Of a stretch of 64,000 bases of DNA, positions 44,963 to 55,991 are shown in pieces. Position 1 is the first letter of the stretch, and the number at the start of each line of letters is the position of its first letter. A program made the translations under genes and the position numbers. The notes below the pieces were generated by a model. It searched no databases, was not told the DNA's origin, and saw nothing but the letters and a program-made list of their open reading frames with translations. Source of the stretch: an uncultured Pseudomonadales bacterium (GTDB lineage: Bacteria > Pseudomonadota > Gammaproteobacteria > Pseudomonadales > Porticoccaceae); assembly GCA_943846685.1 (NCBI GenBank), contig OX044363.1:1654001-1718000 (forward strand). The letters run 5' to 3'.

Positions 44963-46000
44963 TTAATTGAAATACAATTTTTGTCGACGCTTCGACGCGA
45001 TCGTAATGGCAATGAACTTTTGAAAGGCTCCCTAGGTGAGATGGCTTTGGGCCTAGATGGGGAGATGCAGATTCTAGTTGACAGCCTAGCTGCTCGGCCA
45101 GGCACCCAATTTGAGGTAAAAAAGTCTCGCCGCTTTGATGCTGTGTTAAATCTGCAAACCACTCTGTCGGTGTCTGAAAAGATCAAGAGCACGGGTATTA
45201 TAGAGATCGCGCTAGAGGGCGCAGACAGAGATTATATTCAGGAGGTTGTGGACTCGGTAACCAACAACCTTTATCTCCAGAGAATGCAACGCCTGCCGTC
45301 GGAGACCGAGAGCACTCTCGACTTTCTGGGGCAGCAGATCCTCAGTGTGAAGACTGATCTCTCCTATTCAGAGGAGGCCCTCAATGACTTCAGGAGCGAG
45401 CCTGTCTCAGTGGATCTGTCTCTTGAGGCCGGAGCTGCTTTGGACAGTCTAGTGCAGATAGAGAAGGACATCAGCGTCATGTCAATTGATTAGATAGAAA
45501 TTTCTCGCCGTTTCAATCCAGAGCACCCCAGTTATATTTCGTTCAAACGCCAGCAGGAGAACCTCAAAGAGCAGAGAATTAAGTTCAGAGCCAAGCTGGC
45601 TGAGCTGCCTGATACACAGAAGAAGATACTGCATCTCACGGGGAATTTTGAGGCCAATCGGGCTATCTTTGTCGCACTTGATAAGCGTCGACAGGAGCTG
45701 TCGATATTGAAGGCCAGTAGAATGGGCAATGAACGCCTAATGGGCGAGGCTGTGGTTCTGCCCAACATCGTCAGCCCCAAGTTCAACACCATACTTGGCA
45801 TCCTGTTGGGTGGTATTTTGGGCGTCATGATTGTGTTACTGCGCTATAGAACACGCACTGCCACGGTGGTTGCCGCAGCAAACAACCGCGATTATCAAAA
45901 ATTACCGACTAAGACTTGTGCCAATATGGCTGACAGAAAAAATCTATTAACGCCCGAAGAGCACGACGCATTAATGGAAATCGGCTCAGGCTCTTACTAG
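44963..46000 (+). pseudogene. Wzc/Wzz-type polysaccharide co-polymerase remnant
   Basis: The frame opens after a stop at 44960-44962 without a credible start. It encodes periplasmic Wzz/Wzc sequence (EVKKSRRFDAVLNLQ, then SRRFNPEHPSYISFKRQQENL), is interrupted by TAG at 45492-45494, and continues in the same frame through the second transmembrane helix (ILGILLGGILGVMIVLLRYR). The first transmembrane helix is missing, and no tyrosine-kinase domain follows; the protein ends EHDALMEIGSGSY. It is truncated at both ends and stopped internally, so it is a decayed exopolysaccharide gene. Confidence 0.8.
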
Positions 46001-46222
46001 TAATGACTGGATCCCAGCGCTCTAAAGTCTGTCTGAAGCTAGATCCATACCATCTTGTAAACTAGTGTCGATTTAGTCTAAAAAGCGATTTATAATTCAA
46101 ATTGCACACTTTATGGATCATTTTCGCCTTTAAAAAACGAGTTAATTAATTGATCTTGTACATTTTTATTTGATATTACATTCACTGTTGCATTACCAAT
46201 TAATAGGTAACTAGCATTTTTT

Positions 46223-47698
46223 ATGCGAAATTTTCAAAATTTTTCTAATGACACCCCAAGTATTAGCTTGCATAGCCGTCTGCTTTATAGCTCGGGCATT
46301 ATCAGTCACGGGCTCAAAGAGGCGGCAATGGGTGTCTTTGTACTGTTTTACTACAAGCAGGTGCTGGGCCTGTCGGGGACGCTGACCGGTCTTGCTATCG
46401 CCATTTCAATTATCTGGGACGGTATCAGCGACCCAATGATTGGCGCCTGGTCAGACCGTTTGCGCTCGCGCATTGGCCGCCGACACCCGCTAATGATTGC
46501 CGCCGTTATTCCAATGGCTGCGGGTTTTATCATGCTGTACGGGCCACCAGACAACGTGCTGAGCGACCAAATGCAGCTGTTCACTTGGCTGCTGATCAGC
46601 ATGCTTCTGGTACGCACAGCCCTGACCTTTTTTATGGTGCCCTACCTAGCCCTGGGCGCAGAGATTATCGACGACTATCACGAACGCTCGCAGCTCGCTG
46701 GCATGCGTACTAATATGGCCTGGTTTATCTGTACTCTTATCTCAGCCACCGCCTTGATTTTTTTATTCAATGAAAAAAATGGCCTAGACGGCCGCTTCGT
46801 CATCGACAATTATCGTTTTTTTGGCTGGCTCAACGGCTTCCTCGTCATACTGTTCAGTGTCATCTGTATTGCCGGCACCTGGCAATACATTCCCAAACTT
46901 GCCGGCGGCGCGGCGCATGTCGGCCGCAATATGCTGAGCGATGTATTAAGCACATTTCGCAACAAGAACTTTAGAAACATTGTAATTTTGGATATGAGCT
47001 TGGGCGGTATCAGCAGTATTATCGGCACATTACTATTGGTGACTTATACCTATTTCTGGCAACTGGATGCGACCCAGACCTCCTTACTGTTTGCCGGTCC
47101 CATTATTCTCGCGGTACTGTTGTCGACCGTGTTTTCCGGATCGCTGAATCGACTGTTTGAAAAACAACATATACTGCGCCTGACATGTGTTCTGACCACC
47201 ATCAACCTGCTCTGGCTGACACCGTTGAAATTGCTCGACCTACTGCCAGATAACAGCACGGTGGTATTTGCCTTGATCTACGCCAACTGGACAGTACATA
47301 TTACCATGACTATTCTGCGCGTGATCACCGTTCACTCGCTGCTGGCCGATATCGTAGATGAGCAGGAGTTGGCCGCTGGCAAACGCCAGGAGGGCGTTAT
47401 TTTTGCTGCGGCTTTCTTTTCCGCCAAATTCATTAGCGGCTTTAGCTACCTGATAGCCGGCCCGTTTCTGGACCTGATAGGCCTGCAGGCTGGAGCGCAA
47501 CCAGGCGAAGTATCCAGCACGGTAATGTGGGGGCTGGGCCTGATGATGGGCCCGGGGCTGGCGATTATCATGCTGCTACCGATGTGGATGTCATTCAAAG
47601 TGAATATGAGTCACGCCGGTCAGTTGGAAGTCCGCCAGGCCATATCACAGCGACAACAGACAACCGAAAGTGTCGGCAGCGCCTCCGTCAGCACATAA
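46223..47698 (+). CDS. GPH-family sugar:cation symporter (MelB-like MFS)
   Basis: 491 residues with about 12 hydrophobic segments. The glycoside-pentoside-hexuronide pattern is clear: ISIIWDGISDPMIGAWSDRLRSRIGRRHPLM after TM2, and AFFMVPYLALGAEIIDDYHERSQLAGMRT-like loop (here FFMVPYLALGAEI). It would import a sugar or uronide with Na+ or H+. No glycosidase or kinase gene is adjacent to suggest the sugar. It lies inside the repeat-bounded segment. Confidence 0.9.
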   Translation: MRNFQNFSNDTPSISLHSRLLYSSGIISHGLKEAAMGVFVLFYYKQVLGLSGTLTGLAIAISIIWDGISDPMIGAWSDRLRSRIGRRHPLMIAAVIPMAAGFIMLYGPPDNVLSDQMQLFTWLLISMLLVRTALTFFMVPYLALGAEIIDDYHERSQLAGMRTNMAWFICTLISATALIFLFNEKNGLDGRFVIDNYRFFGWLNGFLVILFSVICIAGTWQYIPKLAGGAAHVGRNMLSDVLSTFRNKNFRNIVILDMSLGGISSIIGTLLLVTYTYFWQLDATQTSLLFAGPIILAVLLSTVFSGSLNRLFEKQHILRLTCVLTTINLLWLTPLKLLDLLPDNSTVVFALIYANWTVHITMTILRVITVHSLLADIVDEQELAAGKRQEGVIFAAAFFSAKFISGFSYLIAGPFLDLIGLQAGAQPGEVSSTVMWGLGLMMGPGLAIIMLLPMWMSFKVNMSHAGQLEVRQAISQRQQTTESVGSASVST

Positions 47699-47776
47699 GA
47701 TCGCACTGATAGCTGAGTTTAATTAGCAAAGATGCCACTAAAAAACCACCCGGCAGAAGTGTTTAGGAGCCCTAGT

Positions 47777-47827
47777 ACGGGATTGGAAGTGCGGGATTGG
47801 AAGTGCGGGATTGGAAGTGCGGGATTA
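47777..47827. repeat. 14-bp intergenic tandem repeat
   Basis: Units GCGGGATTGGAAGT occur about three and a half times head to tail (the first begins ACGG). It lies in the 312-bp gap between the convergent sugar transporter and TetR genes; no other feature was seen there. Confidence 0.92.
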
Positions 47828-48009
47828 GATCTATGATGGGGGCGATACGCGCATGATGTCCGGTGGAAATTGGTCGCGTTTGTAGGTGCGCATAGCCTGA
47901 CATTACCCATTATGGCGACTTAACTTGGCAACACCGGCGAGCTTTTTACTTAGCCATCATTACAACGCCACACACAAATGGATAATTACTAACTTGATAG
48001 CGCCATAAA

Positions 48010-48675
48010 CTACAGGCTGTTGAGTCCATTTATTTCTTCAATCAACCTAGCGTGAAGTTCGGGGCTGGCATCGGACGCGTACACCATAAGTATGCCCTCT
48101 AGCACCTGATGGCGGTATTGATTCAAGTCAATGTAGCCTCTAACCCAGTCAAGCCGCCCAAGCCGGTTGCTACTGTGAACTCTTTTCATAATTATGCTGG
48201 ATTCGATGTTCCCTAAAAACAGCCCACTCTCGTACCACTCCTTGCTCGGTGCTGCCAGTTTCTCTGCTTGCTGGAAAAGTCCATCCGGAATTCTAGGATC
48301 AAATAATCTTATTTGCTCTGCCGACATAAGTGCGGCGCGATAAAAATCCGTATCTTGCTCGTATGCAGCAACCATGCCATCGATGCGGAACTTAGCCCTT
48401 TCGATAGGGTCGATAGGCGGGTTGTGCAGGAAAGTACTCTGAATTTCTTCAATTAAATTCGAAACCAACTCTTTAATGATGTCACTTTTTTTCCCGAATA
48501 GGTTGTGAATCGTTGGCGTAGTAACCCCAGCCTCATCGGCAAGTTCACTTATAGTAAAGTCTTCTAAACCTTTTGTAGCAATTAGACGCTTTGCTGTATT
48601 AAATATATTTTCCCGACGCAATTTTTTATTTGCCTGACGGGTGGCGTTTCCTAATGCTTTTAATGGTTTATCCAT
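48010..48675 (-). CDS. TetR/AcrR-family regulator
   Basis: 221 residues. The N-terminal helix-turn-helix is typical (RENIFNTAKRLIATKGLEDFTISELADEAGVTTPTIHNLFGKKSDIIKELV, residues 20-70); the C-terminal ligand domain is divergent. The adjacent convergent gene is the GPH transporter. An IS element begins about 90 bp upstream of its start and may have separated it from its natural target. Confidence 0.88.
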   Translation of the reverse strand: MDKPLKALGNATRQANKKLRRENIFNTAKRLIATKGLEDFTISELADEAGVTTPTIHNLFGKKSDIIKELVSNLIEEIQSTFLHNPPIDPIERAKFRIDGMVAAYEQDTDFYRAALMSAEQIRLFDPRIPDGLFQQAEKLAAPSKEWYESGLFLGNIESSIIMKRVHSSNRLGRLDWVRGYIDLNQYRHQVLEGILMVYASDASPELHARLIEEINGLNSL

Positions 48676-48827
48676 AATTCGTAGATTAGCACATGATAGA
48701 GATTTAAGTAGACGTTTTTAAATTCTGGATTTGCATCAAAATGGGTGCATGTCGTCAAAGATAGTTGGACCGTTCGCGGCCTGATTTAAGCGATGGTTAG
48801 TTTATCAGGTTGTTTGATAGTTGTTAA

Positions 48828-49795
48828 TCATAATGGTTTTTTCGCCGTAAGGCGATGGTGTTGAGTTTAATCCGTTCCCGTAGGTTTAATATAGCTTCTC
48901 CTCTTCCATAATACACGTCAGCCGGTGTTAGGCTGTCTATCGACTCGTGCTAACGATTGTGATTGTAATAGCTCACGAAGCGATGGAGCTGCTCTTCTAG
49001 CTCGCTCGGTAAATAAAAGTGATTGAGCAAGATTTGATTTTTTATCGAACGATGCCAACGCTCGATCTTTCCTTGCGTTTGTGGGTGGTAAGGGCGGCCG
49101 CGCGTATGACTCATGCCATTTTCTTCAAGATAATCAGCGAGCTCGCCCGAGATATAACACGGGGCATTGTCACTGAGTAAGCGCTGGCGATGTTGGACCT
49201 TCACTTGATTGAGTTCAGTAAAAGCTAACGCATCATCCAAGGTATCAGAGACATCACTCGCACTCATCGTCGTGCTCAAACGCCAAGCAGCAATGAAGCG
49301 AGAGTAATCATCCAGAACTGTATATAAGTAATACCAGCCCCATCCTAAGATCTTGAAGTGCGTAAAATCCGTTTGCCATAACTCGTTTACCCGCCGACTG
49401 GGTTGCTGGAACTTGTCTTCTGCTTTCATCAAGATATACGCAGGGCTGGTAATTAAATCTTGCGCTTTAAGCAGTCGATAGACAGTAGATTCCGAGACAA
49501 AGAAGGATTGCTAATCGGTGCAGCGTACCGCTAACTCACGCGGCGATAAATCCGTTTCACGCAAAGCAAAATCAATCAGCGCTTCACGATGATCCGCTGG
49601 GACTCTATTCCATGCGAGTGATGGCTGTGGCTTCTTGTCCTCGAGTGCATCAAGGCCACCATCGTGATAACGGCCAAGCCAGTTATCCAATGTGGACTTA
49701 TGGATATCCAATCGAGCCAGTGTGCGTTTTACAGATAGATCCGAATGTTGAACCAGTTGAATGATCTCGTATTTTTCAGAGGCCGATTATCTCAT
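48828..49795 (-). pseudogene. IS3-family OrfB transposase, three internal stops
   Basis: Starting at ATG 49795 (MR then TAA), the frame runs through an HTH (KRTLARLDIHKSTLDNW), a TAG at about 49513, and the DDE catalytic core (LWQTDFTHFKILGWG, LLSDNAPCYISGELADYLEENG, HPQTQGKIERWHRS). A further TAG follows YNHNR at about 48949, and the frame ends at 48828. At the first and last stops a tyrosine codon is expected from the family pattern. Confidence 0.85.
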
Positions 49796-50159
49796 ATACC
49801 GTCCTCTCCATCCCCGAGCACGCTTTTTTTTGAGCACAGGGTTTTCCATAAACAGTTCGGCCAACGTTTCTTTTAGGGCGGCTTTCTCCGCACGCAAGTC
49901 TTTGACCTCATCGGTAGTCGCTTCGCGCACTGTATCGCCTGACAGGCGCTTCTTGCCGGCTTCGAGAAAGTCTTTTGACCAACGATAATAAAACGTTCGC
50001 ATTGATACCTTCTCGACGGGATAGATCGGCTACACTCTCTTCGCCACGCAATCCTTCGAGTACAATACGGATCTTTTCTTCAGACGAATAATGTTTTCGA
50101 GTGGCGCGACGGATGTCACGCACGGTCTTTTCGGCACTGGATCTTCTAGTCATCATCAT
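49787..50159 (-). pseudogene. IS3-family OrfA, frameshifted
   Basis: The N-terminal HTH (HYSSEEKIRIVLEGLRGEESVADLSRREGI) is followed by a one-base surplus near 49990-49998. The rest (FYYRWSKDFLEAGKKRL ... LRAEKAALKETLAELFMEN) continues in another frame with the usual leucine-zipper segment. Removal of one base restores OrfA. Confidence 0.82.
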
Positions 50160-50240
50160 TTCCTCTTCGAGTAAACGATGAACCAAAACCCTCTCTTAAT
50201 CAAATGGCTAATTTAGTCCAACTGGTGCTTACGGGATACA

Positions 50241-50264
50241 ATTAACAAACTAAGGTTTGTTAAT
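50241..50264. repeat. Perfect inverted repeat at right island edge
   Basis: ATTAACAAAC and GTTTGTTAAT surround TAAG. It is the counterpart of the dyad at 39742-39771. Confidence 0.88.
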
Positions 50265-50273
50265 AACCCCTGC

Positions 50274-50331
50274 GGGGCTGCGTCGCGTTGCGACTCGTTC
50301 AAATTTTGCCGTAGGCATAATTTGTGAACCT
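50274..50331. repeat. 58-bp direct repeat, right copy
   Basis: Matches 39778-39835 at 57 of 58 positions (one C/T difference in AAATTTTGCC). The tRNA-Pro gene begins 84 bp further right. Confidence 0.92.
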
Positions 50332-50372
50332 GGCGCTTTAACCCTCGAAATCCGCCGTTTCGGCGGTTAAAT

Positions 50373-50407
50373 AAAAAAGGCCACCTACTTTGTAGGTGGC
50401 CTTTTTT
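50373..50407. terminator. Bidirectional terminator beside tRNA-Pro
   Basis: AAAAAAGGCCACCTAC and GTAGGTGGCCTTTTTT form a strong stem with A- and T-runs on the two sides, so it works in both directions. It ends the tRNA-Pro transcript. A smaller CCGCC/GGCGG hairpin lies at 50352-50366. Confidence 0.92.
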
Positions 50408-50414
50408 ATTTAAT

Positions 50415-50491
50415 TGGTCGGGACGGCAGGATTTGAACCTGCGACCACTACACCCCCAGTGTAGTGCGCTACCAGGCTGCGCTACGCCCCG
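50415..50491 (-). tRNA. tRNA-Pro (anticodon GGG)
   Basis: 77 nt including encoded CCA. The acceptor stem CGGGGCG pairs with CGTCCCG; the anticodon stem-loop is CTACA-CTGGGGG-TGTAG with GGG at positions 34-36; the T arm is GCAGG-TTCAAAT-CCTGC. It reads CCC codons. A partial copy of its sequence occurs at the far end of the repeat-bounded segment. Confidence 0.96.
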
Positions 50492-50552
50492 ATTTGAGAG
50501 GCGCAATGATACAGACAATGCCTGTATTTGCAACCGCTATAGAACGTTCTGA

Positions 50553-50912
50553 TCAGGGTTTATCCAGCATGGTTAGAACAGCTTCGAGTTCAGAGATGGT
50601 CTGGTCGATTAGCTGTTTATAGGGGGTCTGTTCTTGCTTGGTGGTTTCGCCTTCTATGCGCAGACGGGCGCCGCCAATGGTAAAGCCGTGTTCGTAGAGC
50701 AGTGAGCGAATCTGGCGAATAAGGACTACGTCTTCGCGCTGGTAATAGCGGCGGTTGCCGCGGCGCTTGACGGGGTTGAGAGTTGGAAATTCCTGTTCCC
50801 AGTAACGCAGTACATGGGGCTTTACTGCGCAGAGCTCGCCAACTTCACCGATGGTGAAATAACGCTTGCCGGGAATTGCCGGCAGTTCGTTGTTGTTACT
50901 TGGTTCCAGCAT
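50553..50912 (-). CDS. MerR-family transcriptional regulator
   Basis: 119 residues. The MerR winged helix-turn-helix is clear ([48 protein letters not shown]), followed by a coiled-coil dimerisation helix. No cysteine metal or ligand domain is present. A MerR-like gene directly after ihfA, overlapping it (here by 17 bp), is a conserved gammaproteobacterial arrangement of unknown role. Confidence 0.92.
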   Translation of the reverse strand: MLEPSNNNELPAIPGKRYFTIGEVGELCAVKPHVLRYWEQEFPTLNPVKRRGNRRYYQREDVVLIRQIRSLLYEHGFTIGGARLRIEGETTKQEQTPYKQLIDQTISELEAVLTMLDKP

Positions 50913-51195
50913 AGTTCTCTACCCTTGCCTTGAGTTTCTGGCCTGGCTTAAAGGTCACTACTCGGCGTGCAGAGATTGGGATTTCTTCACCAGTTTTAGG
51001 GTTTCTTCCCGGACGGCTACTTTTGTCACGTAGCTCAAAGTTTCCGAATCCGGATAATTTGACCTGATCATTGTTTTCCAATGCGGTGCAAATCTCGCTA
51101 TAAAACATCTCAACGATTTCCTTGGCCTCTCGTTTATTGAGTCCAAGTTCATCGAATAACATTTCAGCTAAATCAGCTTTGGTCAGTGCGCCCAT
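50896..51195 (-). CDS. ihfA: Integration host factor subunit alpha
   Basis: 99 residues of the HU/IHF family, with the DNA-intercalating arm [27 protein letters not shown]. The position after pheT is that of ihfA in gammaproteobacteria. IHF bends DNA and assists sigma54 activators in contacting RNA polymerase, which is relevant to the four sigma54-type promoters in this window. Confidence 0.95.
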   Translation of the reverse strand: MGALTKADLAEMLFDELGLNKREAKEIVEMFYSEICTALENNDQVKLSGFGNFELRDKSSRPGRNPKTGEEIPISARRVVTFKPGQKLKARVENYAGTK

Positions 51196-51239
51196 TTGCT
51201 AGTACCTAATCTCAAATCTCAGATGCGATCCATTTATGA

Positions 51240-53637
51240 TCAGCTTCTGAGTGCAGCTTTAAATTTAGACTCGAGCTGTGAAACAACTCGATCTACCGCA
51301 GAATTAATTTCTTCGTCAGCTAGAGTGCGCGAACTATGCTGAAACGTCAAGCCTAGGGCGAGACTTTTTCCTTTGTTTTCAACATCTTTGCTGTGATACA
51401 CGTCAAATAACTTTAAATTGGATAGGTGCTCACCAGCGGCTTTTCGGGCTTCACTAAGCAAATCTGCAGAGGCGACTGCGGTGTCGACAAAGAATGCCAG
51501 ATCGCGGCGAACTTCGGGGAACTTGCTGACTTCTGTGAACTTTGGAAGCTTACTTTCGGTGATCTGGTCGACATCTACCTGAAACAGATAAACCGCCGAA
51601 CTAATATCAAGCTGCGCCTGAAGTTTTGGATGCAATTGACCGATCCAGCCTATTTCCTGACCATTACGCAGCACTTTTGCCGACTGTCCAGGGTGCAGTG
51701 CAGGATGCTGTGCAGCAATATAGCTAAACTGTTCTGACAATCCTGTATGGGCGAGTACCTCTTCAAGGTGACCTTTGATATCAAAGAAATCGACTTTGTC
51801 TTTACTGGCTGTCCAGCCGGTTGGGGTTCTCGAACCACAGATTAATCCGGCCAGAGCCATATTCTGTGTCAGTGCCTTATCAGCGCTATCTTCAGATGCA
51901 GGCACAAAGCACTGCCCTGCTTCAAAGATTCGCACGCGGCTCTGTTGACGGTTGAGGTTGTAGATCGCCGTAGTCAGCAAACCTGTCCACAGACTGGTAC
52001 GCATCACTGCCATATCGGCAGATATGGGGTTGGCCAATGGCACTGGGGTTATTTCAGGGTCAATTAGCTTCTGCAGATCGGGGTCGACAAAGCTGTAGGT
52101 AATCGCTTCCTGATAACCACTGGCGACTAGCTGGCGTCTAAAGGGGCTTAAGCCCTGCTCTACTTCTGGATCTGCTTGCAACTCAAGGGCCATGGTTGGC
52201 GTTGAGGTGGGCAGATTGTTGTAGCCATAGATACGTGCGACTTCTTCAACCAAGTCCTGCTCGATAATTAAGATCAAAACGCCAGCTAGGTGCAACCCAG
52301 GTTGAACCTGTGTCATTGCGTTCAACAAAGGTAAGTCCTAGACGGTTTAACATATCGTCAACTTCTGCGGTTTCAATAGAGACACCCAACTGCTGGGTCA
52401 GTCTCTGGTCGCGCAGGGTAATGGTTGCCGGCTGCGGCAAATGCTCAGCTGATTCTTCAATAACTACTGGTCCAGCTTGGCCACCACAGATATCTAACAT
52501 CAGGGCTGTTGCACGCTCGATAGCAGCAACCTGAAGCTCTGAGTCTACGCCACGTTCAAAGCGGTGAGAGGAGTCTGTGTGCTTGCCATAATTACGTGCC
52601 TTACCGGCAATCGCTAAGGGATTAAACCAGGCGCTTTCAAAAAGGATATCAGCGGTATTATCACCCACTGCAGATTCATCGCCGCCCATAATACCGGCCA
52701 TAGCCAGTGCTTTACTGTTATCAGCAATCACTAGTGTTTCGCTATCAACCACAACTTCAGAGTCGTCGAGCAGCTTTAACTTTTCATCGCGGGCCATACG
52801 TACCGTAATCTCGCCATCAATTTTGGCCAGATCGAAGGCATGCATAGGCTGACCCAACTCGAGTAACACATAGTTGGTAACATCTACTGCTGGACCGAGA
52901 CTGCGAACACCGCTGCGACGCAACTTTTCCTGCATCCACTGAGGGGTTGGCTGACTGAGATCGAGGCCGCGTATCACTCGGCCTACATAGCGCGCACAGG
53001 CATTCGGTGCATCGAGAGTAACCTTGACTGCATCGCTGATCGTTGCCGCTACAGGGGCACAGGATTGCTCGGTTACTGCGGCTTTATTTAATACGCCCAC
53101 TTCACGGGCCAGGCCACGAATACTCAGGCAGTCACCGCGGTTGGGGGTCAGATCCACATCGATAAGATTATCGTCGAGATCCAGATATTCAATTAGGTCA
53201 GTGCCAACGCTTGCGTCTGTAGGAAGCTCCCACAAACCATCGTCATCATCACCGAGTTCCAGTTCAGTCTGTGCGCAGAGCATACCGAAGGATTCAACGC
53301 CTCTGAGTTTGGCTTTCTTAATCTTAAAGTCACCGGGCAGCTTTGCCCCTACGGTGGCGAATGGCACTTTAATACCAGGGCGAGCGTTAGGCGCACCACA
53401 GACAACCTGAGTGGTTTCGCCCTCTTCGCCGCCTGCAACCTGACAGACACGCAGTTTGTCAGCATCGGGATGCTGTTCTACTGAGATAATCTCGCCGACG
53501 ACGACACCAGATATTGCTGGTGCAGCGGGCTCAACAGCATCGACTTCAAGGCCGGCCATGGTGATCTGAGCTACCAGATCCTCTGTTGAGATTGTTGGAT
53601 TGACTGATTGTCGCAACCAGGATTCACTAAATTTCAT
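51240..53637 (-). CDS. pheT: Phenylalanyl-tRNA synthetase beta subunit (apparent +1 frameshift)
   Basis: The N-terminal part (from 53637) includes the EMAP/tRNA-binding domain and B3/B4 editing domain and reads to SWRFDL, then leaves frame. The rest (IEQDLVEEVARIYGYNNLP ... to the anticodon-binding FDX-ACB domain) continues in another frame to 51240. Deleting one A/T pair within 52263-52272 gives 798 residues, the normal size, and the expected RFDLIIEQDLVEE motif. Because pheT is essential and single-copy in bacteria, a sequence error is by far the best explanation. It forms the alpha2beta2 enzyme with PheS. Confidence 0.95.
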
Positions 53638-53650
53638 CGCTTACCCCAGC

Positions 53651-54670
<1,020 letters not shown>

Positions 54671-54707
54671 TCACCACATTGTTCTGTGTTGGCTATCTTA
54701 TTACTGA

Positions 54708-54745
54708 TAAAAAAATAGGGAAAGAGCAATGGCCCTTTCCCTATT
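54708..54745 (-). terminator. Terminator/attenuator between rplT and pheS
   Basis: Minus strand: AATAGGGAAAG and CTTTCCCTATT form a perfect stem followed by seven T residues. It lies 44 bp before pheS, where enteric bacteria have the pheST attenuator. No Phe-rich leader peptide was found, so it may simply be a partial terminator. Confidence 0.85.
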
Positions 54746-54788
54746 CGGTTAGCTTTTAAACTCCTGCCTGGGCAGGTAGTGCGCTGTT

Positions 54789-55145
54789 TTAAGCTAGGGC
54801 AGCTTTGGCCTGATTTACTACGGCACCAAAGGCTGCTTTGTCGTGTACGGCCAAATCGGCGAGTACGCGACGGTCAAGCAAAATGCCTGCTTTGTTCAGT
54901 CCGTTGATCAGACGGCTGTATGACAAGCCCTCTACACGGGATTGAGCATTGATTCGGGCAATCCACAGTCTGCGGAAAGTGCGCTTTTTGGCGCGACGGT
55001 CACGATAAGCATATTGACCTGCTTTAGTAACTGCCTGAACAGCAACACGGTAAACACGACTACGTGCTCCGTAATAACCTTTTGCCTGCTTAAGGATTTT
55101 TTTGTGACGACGGCGTGCTTCTACACCACGTTTTACTCTAGCCAT
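54789..55145 (-). CDS. rplT: 50S ribosomal protein L20
   Basis: 118 residues, full length and highly basic ([20 protein letters not shown]). L20 helps early 50S assembly and represses its own operon by binding the leader mRNA in many bacteria. It lies 20 bp after rpmI. Confidence 0.98.
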   Translation of the reverse strand: MARVKRGVEARRRHKKILKQAKGYYGARSRVYRVAVQAVTKAGQYAYRDRRAKKRTFRRLWIARINAQSRVEGLSYSRLINGLNKAGILLDRRVLADLAVHDKAAFGAVVNQAKAALA

Positions 55146-55165
55146 TTTCTTCTCCTACCAATCGG

Positions 55166-55366
55166 TTATTTAAGTGAACTACGCAGCATGCGGTTAACGC
55201 GAGGGATATCAGCAGCATTTAGAATGCTGGTTCCACGCAATTGACGCTTACGTTTGGTAGTCATCTTGGTAAGAATGTGGCTTTTGTGCTGGTGCTTATG
55301 CTTGTAGCCTGCGGCATTTTTCTTGAAGCGTTTTGCAGCTCCACTATGGGTCTTCGCTTTTGGCAT
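55166..55366 (-). CDS. rpmI: 50S ribosomal protein L35
   Basis: 66 residues, full length ([20 protein letters not shown]). A GGAG site precedes the ATG. It stands between infC and rplT as in most bacteria. Confidence 0.98.
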   Translation of the reverse strand: MPKAKTHSGAAKRFKKNAAGYKHKHQHKSHILTKMTTKRKRQLRGTSILNAADIPRVNRMLRSSLK

Positions 55367-55458
55367 TTCTGTTCTCCAGTTTGAGAGTTTAATTAATTAT
55401 CAAGAAGAGACGCCCGGACAGCCTGCCAAAAACATTGGCTGAACGCGGGTCGCGTTAG

Positions 55459-55986
55459 TTACTTCTTCTTGCTGCGTGGGGACAACACCATAATCATCTG
55501 GCGACCTTCCATCTTTGGAAATTGCTCCACTTGTGCCAGCTCTGCGAGATCCGCTTCAATGCGTTTCATCATATCCATGCCGAGCTGTTGGTGAGCCATC
55601 TCACGACCGCGAAAACGCAGACTGATTTTAGCTTTATCACCATTTTCCAAGAAACGTACTAAATTACGTAACTTGATGTCGTAATCACCCTGGTCTGTAC
55701 CCGGGCGAAACTTCATTTCTTTTACCTGTGTCTGCTTCTGCTTTTTCTTTTGCAGGGCGACTTTCTTCTTAATATCAAAGACATGCTTGCCGTAATCCAT
55801 GATTTTACAGACTGGAGGCTGCGCATCTGGTGAGATTTCAACCAGGTCGAGGGTCTCTTTGCGCGCAGACTCAAGGGCAGTTTCCAGGCTAACCACGCCA
55901 ACCTGACTACCGTCTGATGCTACCAATCGTACTTCTGAGGACGTGATATCGTCATTGAGACGCGCCCGTTTGCTGCCTTTTTTAAT
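55459..55986 (-). CDS. infC: Translation initiation factor IF-3 with AUU start codon
   Basis: Starting from an ATT at 55986, the protein is 175 residues ([26 protein letters not shown]...), the usual IF-3 length. No ATG fits, and GGAG at the end of thrS supplies the ribosome-binding site. AUU initiation is the known autoregulatory device of infC, because IF-3 discriminates against it. The N-domain, lysine-rich linker ([18 protein letters not shown]) and C-domain are all present. It starts 5 bp after the thrS stop. Confidence 0.95.
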   Translation of the reverse strand: MKKGSKRARLNDDITSSEVRLVASDGSQVGVVSLETALESARKETLDLVEISPDAQPPVCKIMDYGKHVFDIKKKVALQKKKQKQTQVKEMKFRPGTDQGDYDIKLRNLVRFLENGDKAKISLRFRGREMAHQQLGMDMMKRIEADLAELAQVEQFPKMEGRQMIMVLSPRSKKK

Positions 55987-55991
55987 AAGCT

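Larger units (their letters stand above)
48763..50223 (-). mobile_element. Decayed IS3-family insertion sequence
   Basis: The region holds OrfA and OrfB of an IS3-type transposase on the minus strand, between short inverted ends AGTTGGAC (48763-48770) and GTCCAACT (50216-50223). Both frames are disrupted, so it is immobile unless helped in trans. It lies about 50 bp from the right 58-bp direct repeat. Exact ends are uncertain because only eight terminal bases match. Confidence 0.78.

Noticed and set aside
44963-49795. Possible TAG recoding, because TAG interrupts the Wzc-like and transposase frames
   Set aside because: TAG ends several intact genes here (for example the dehydrogenase at 430, SCP2 at 5873, metY at 12601 and the glutamate dehydrogenase at 61792), and the interrupted genes are otherwise decayed.
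50213-50533. 106-residue frame spanning the direct repeat, terminator and tRNA-Pro
   Set aside because: It covers a tRNA gene and terminator and contains the familiar GVAQPGSA-type artefact translation of tRNA sequence.
54708-54789. Classical pheST attenuation with a Phe-rich leader peptide
   Set aside because: A terminator is present, but no small frame with consecutive Phe codons was found between rplT and pheS.
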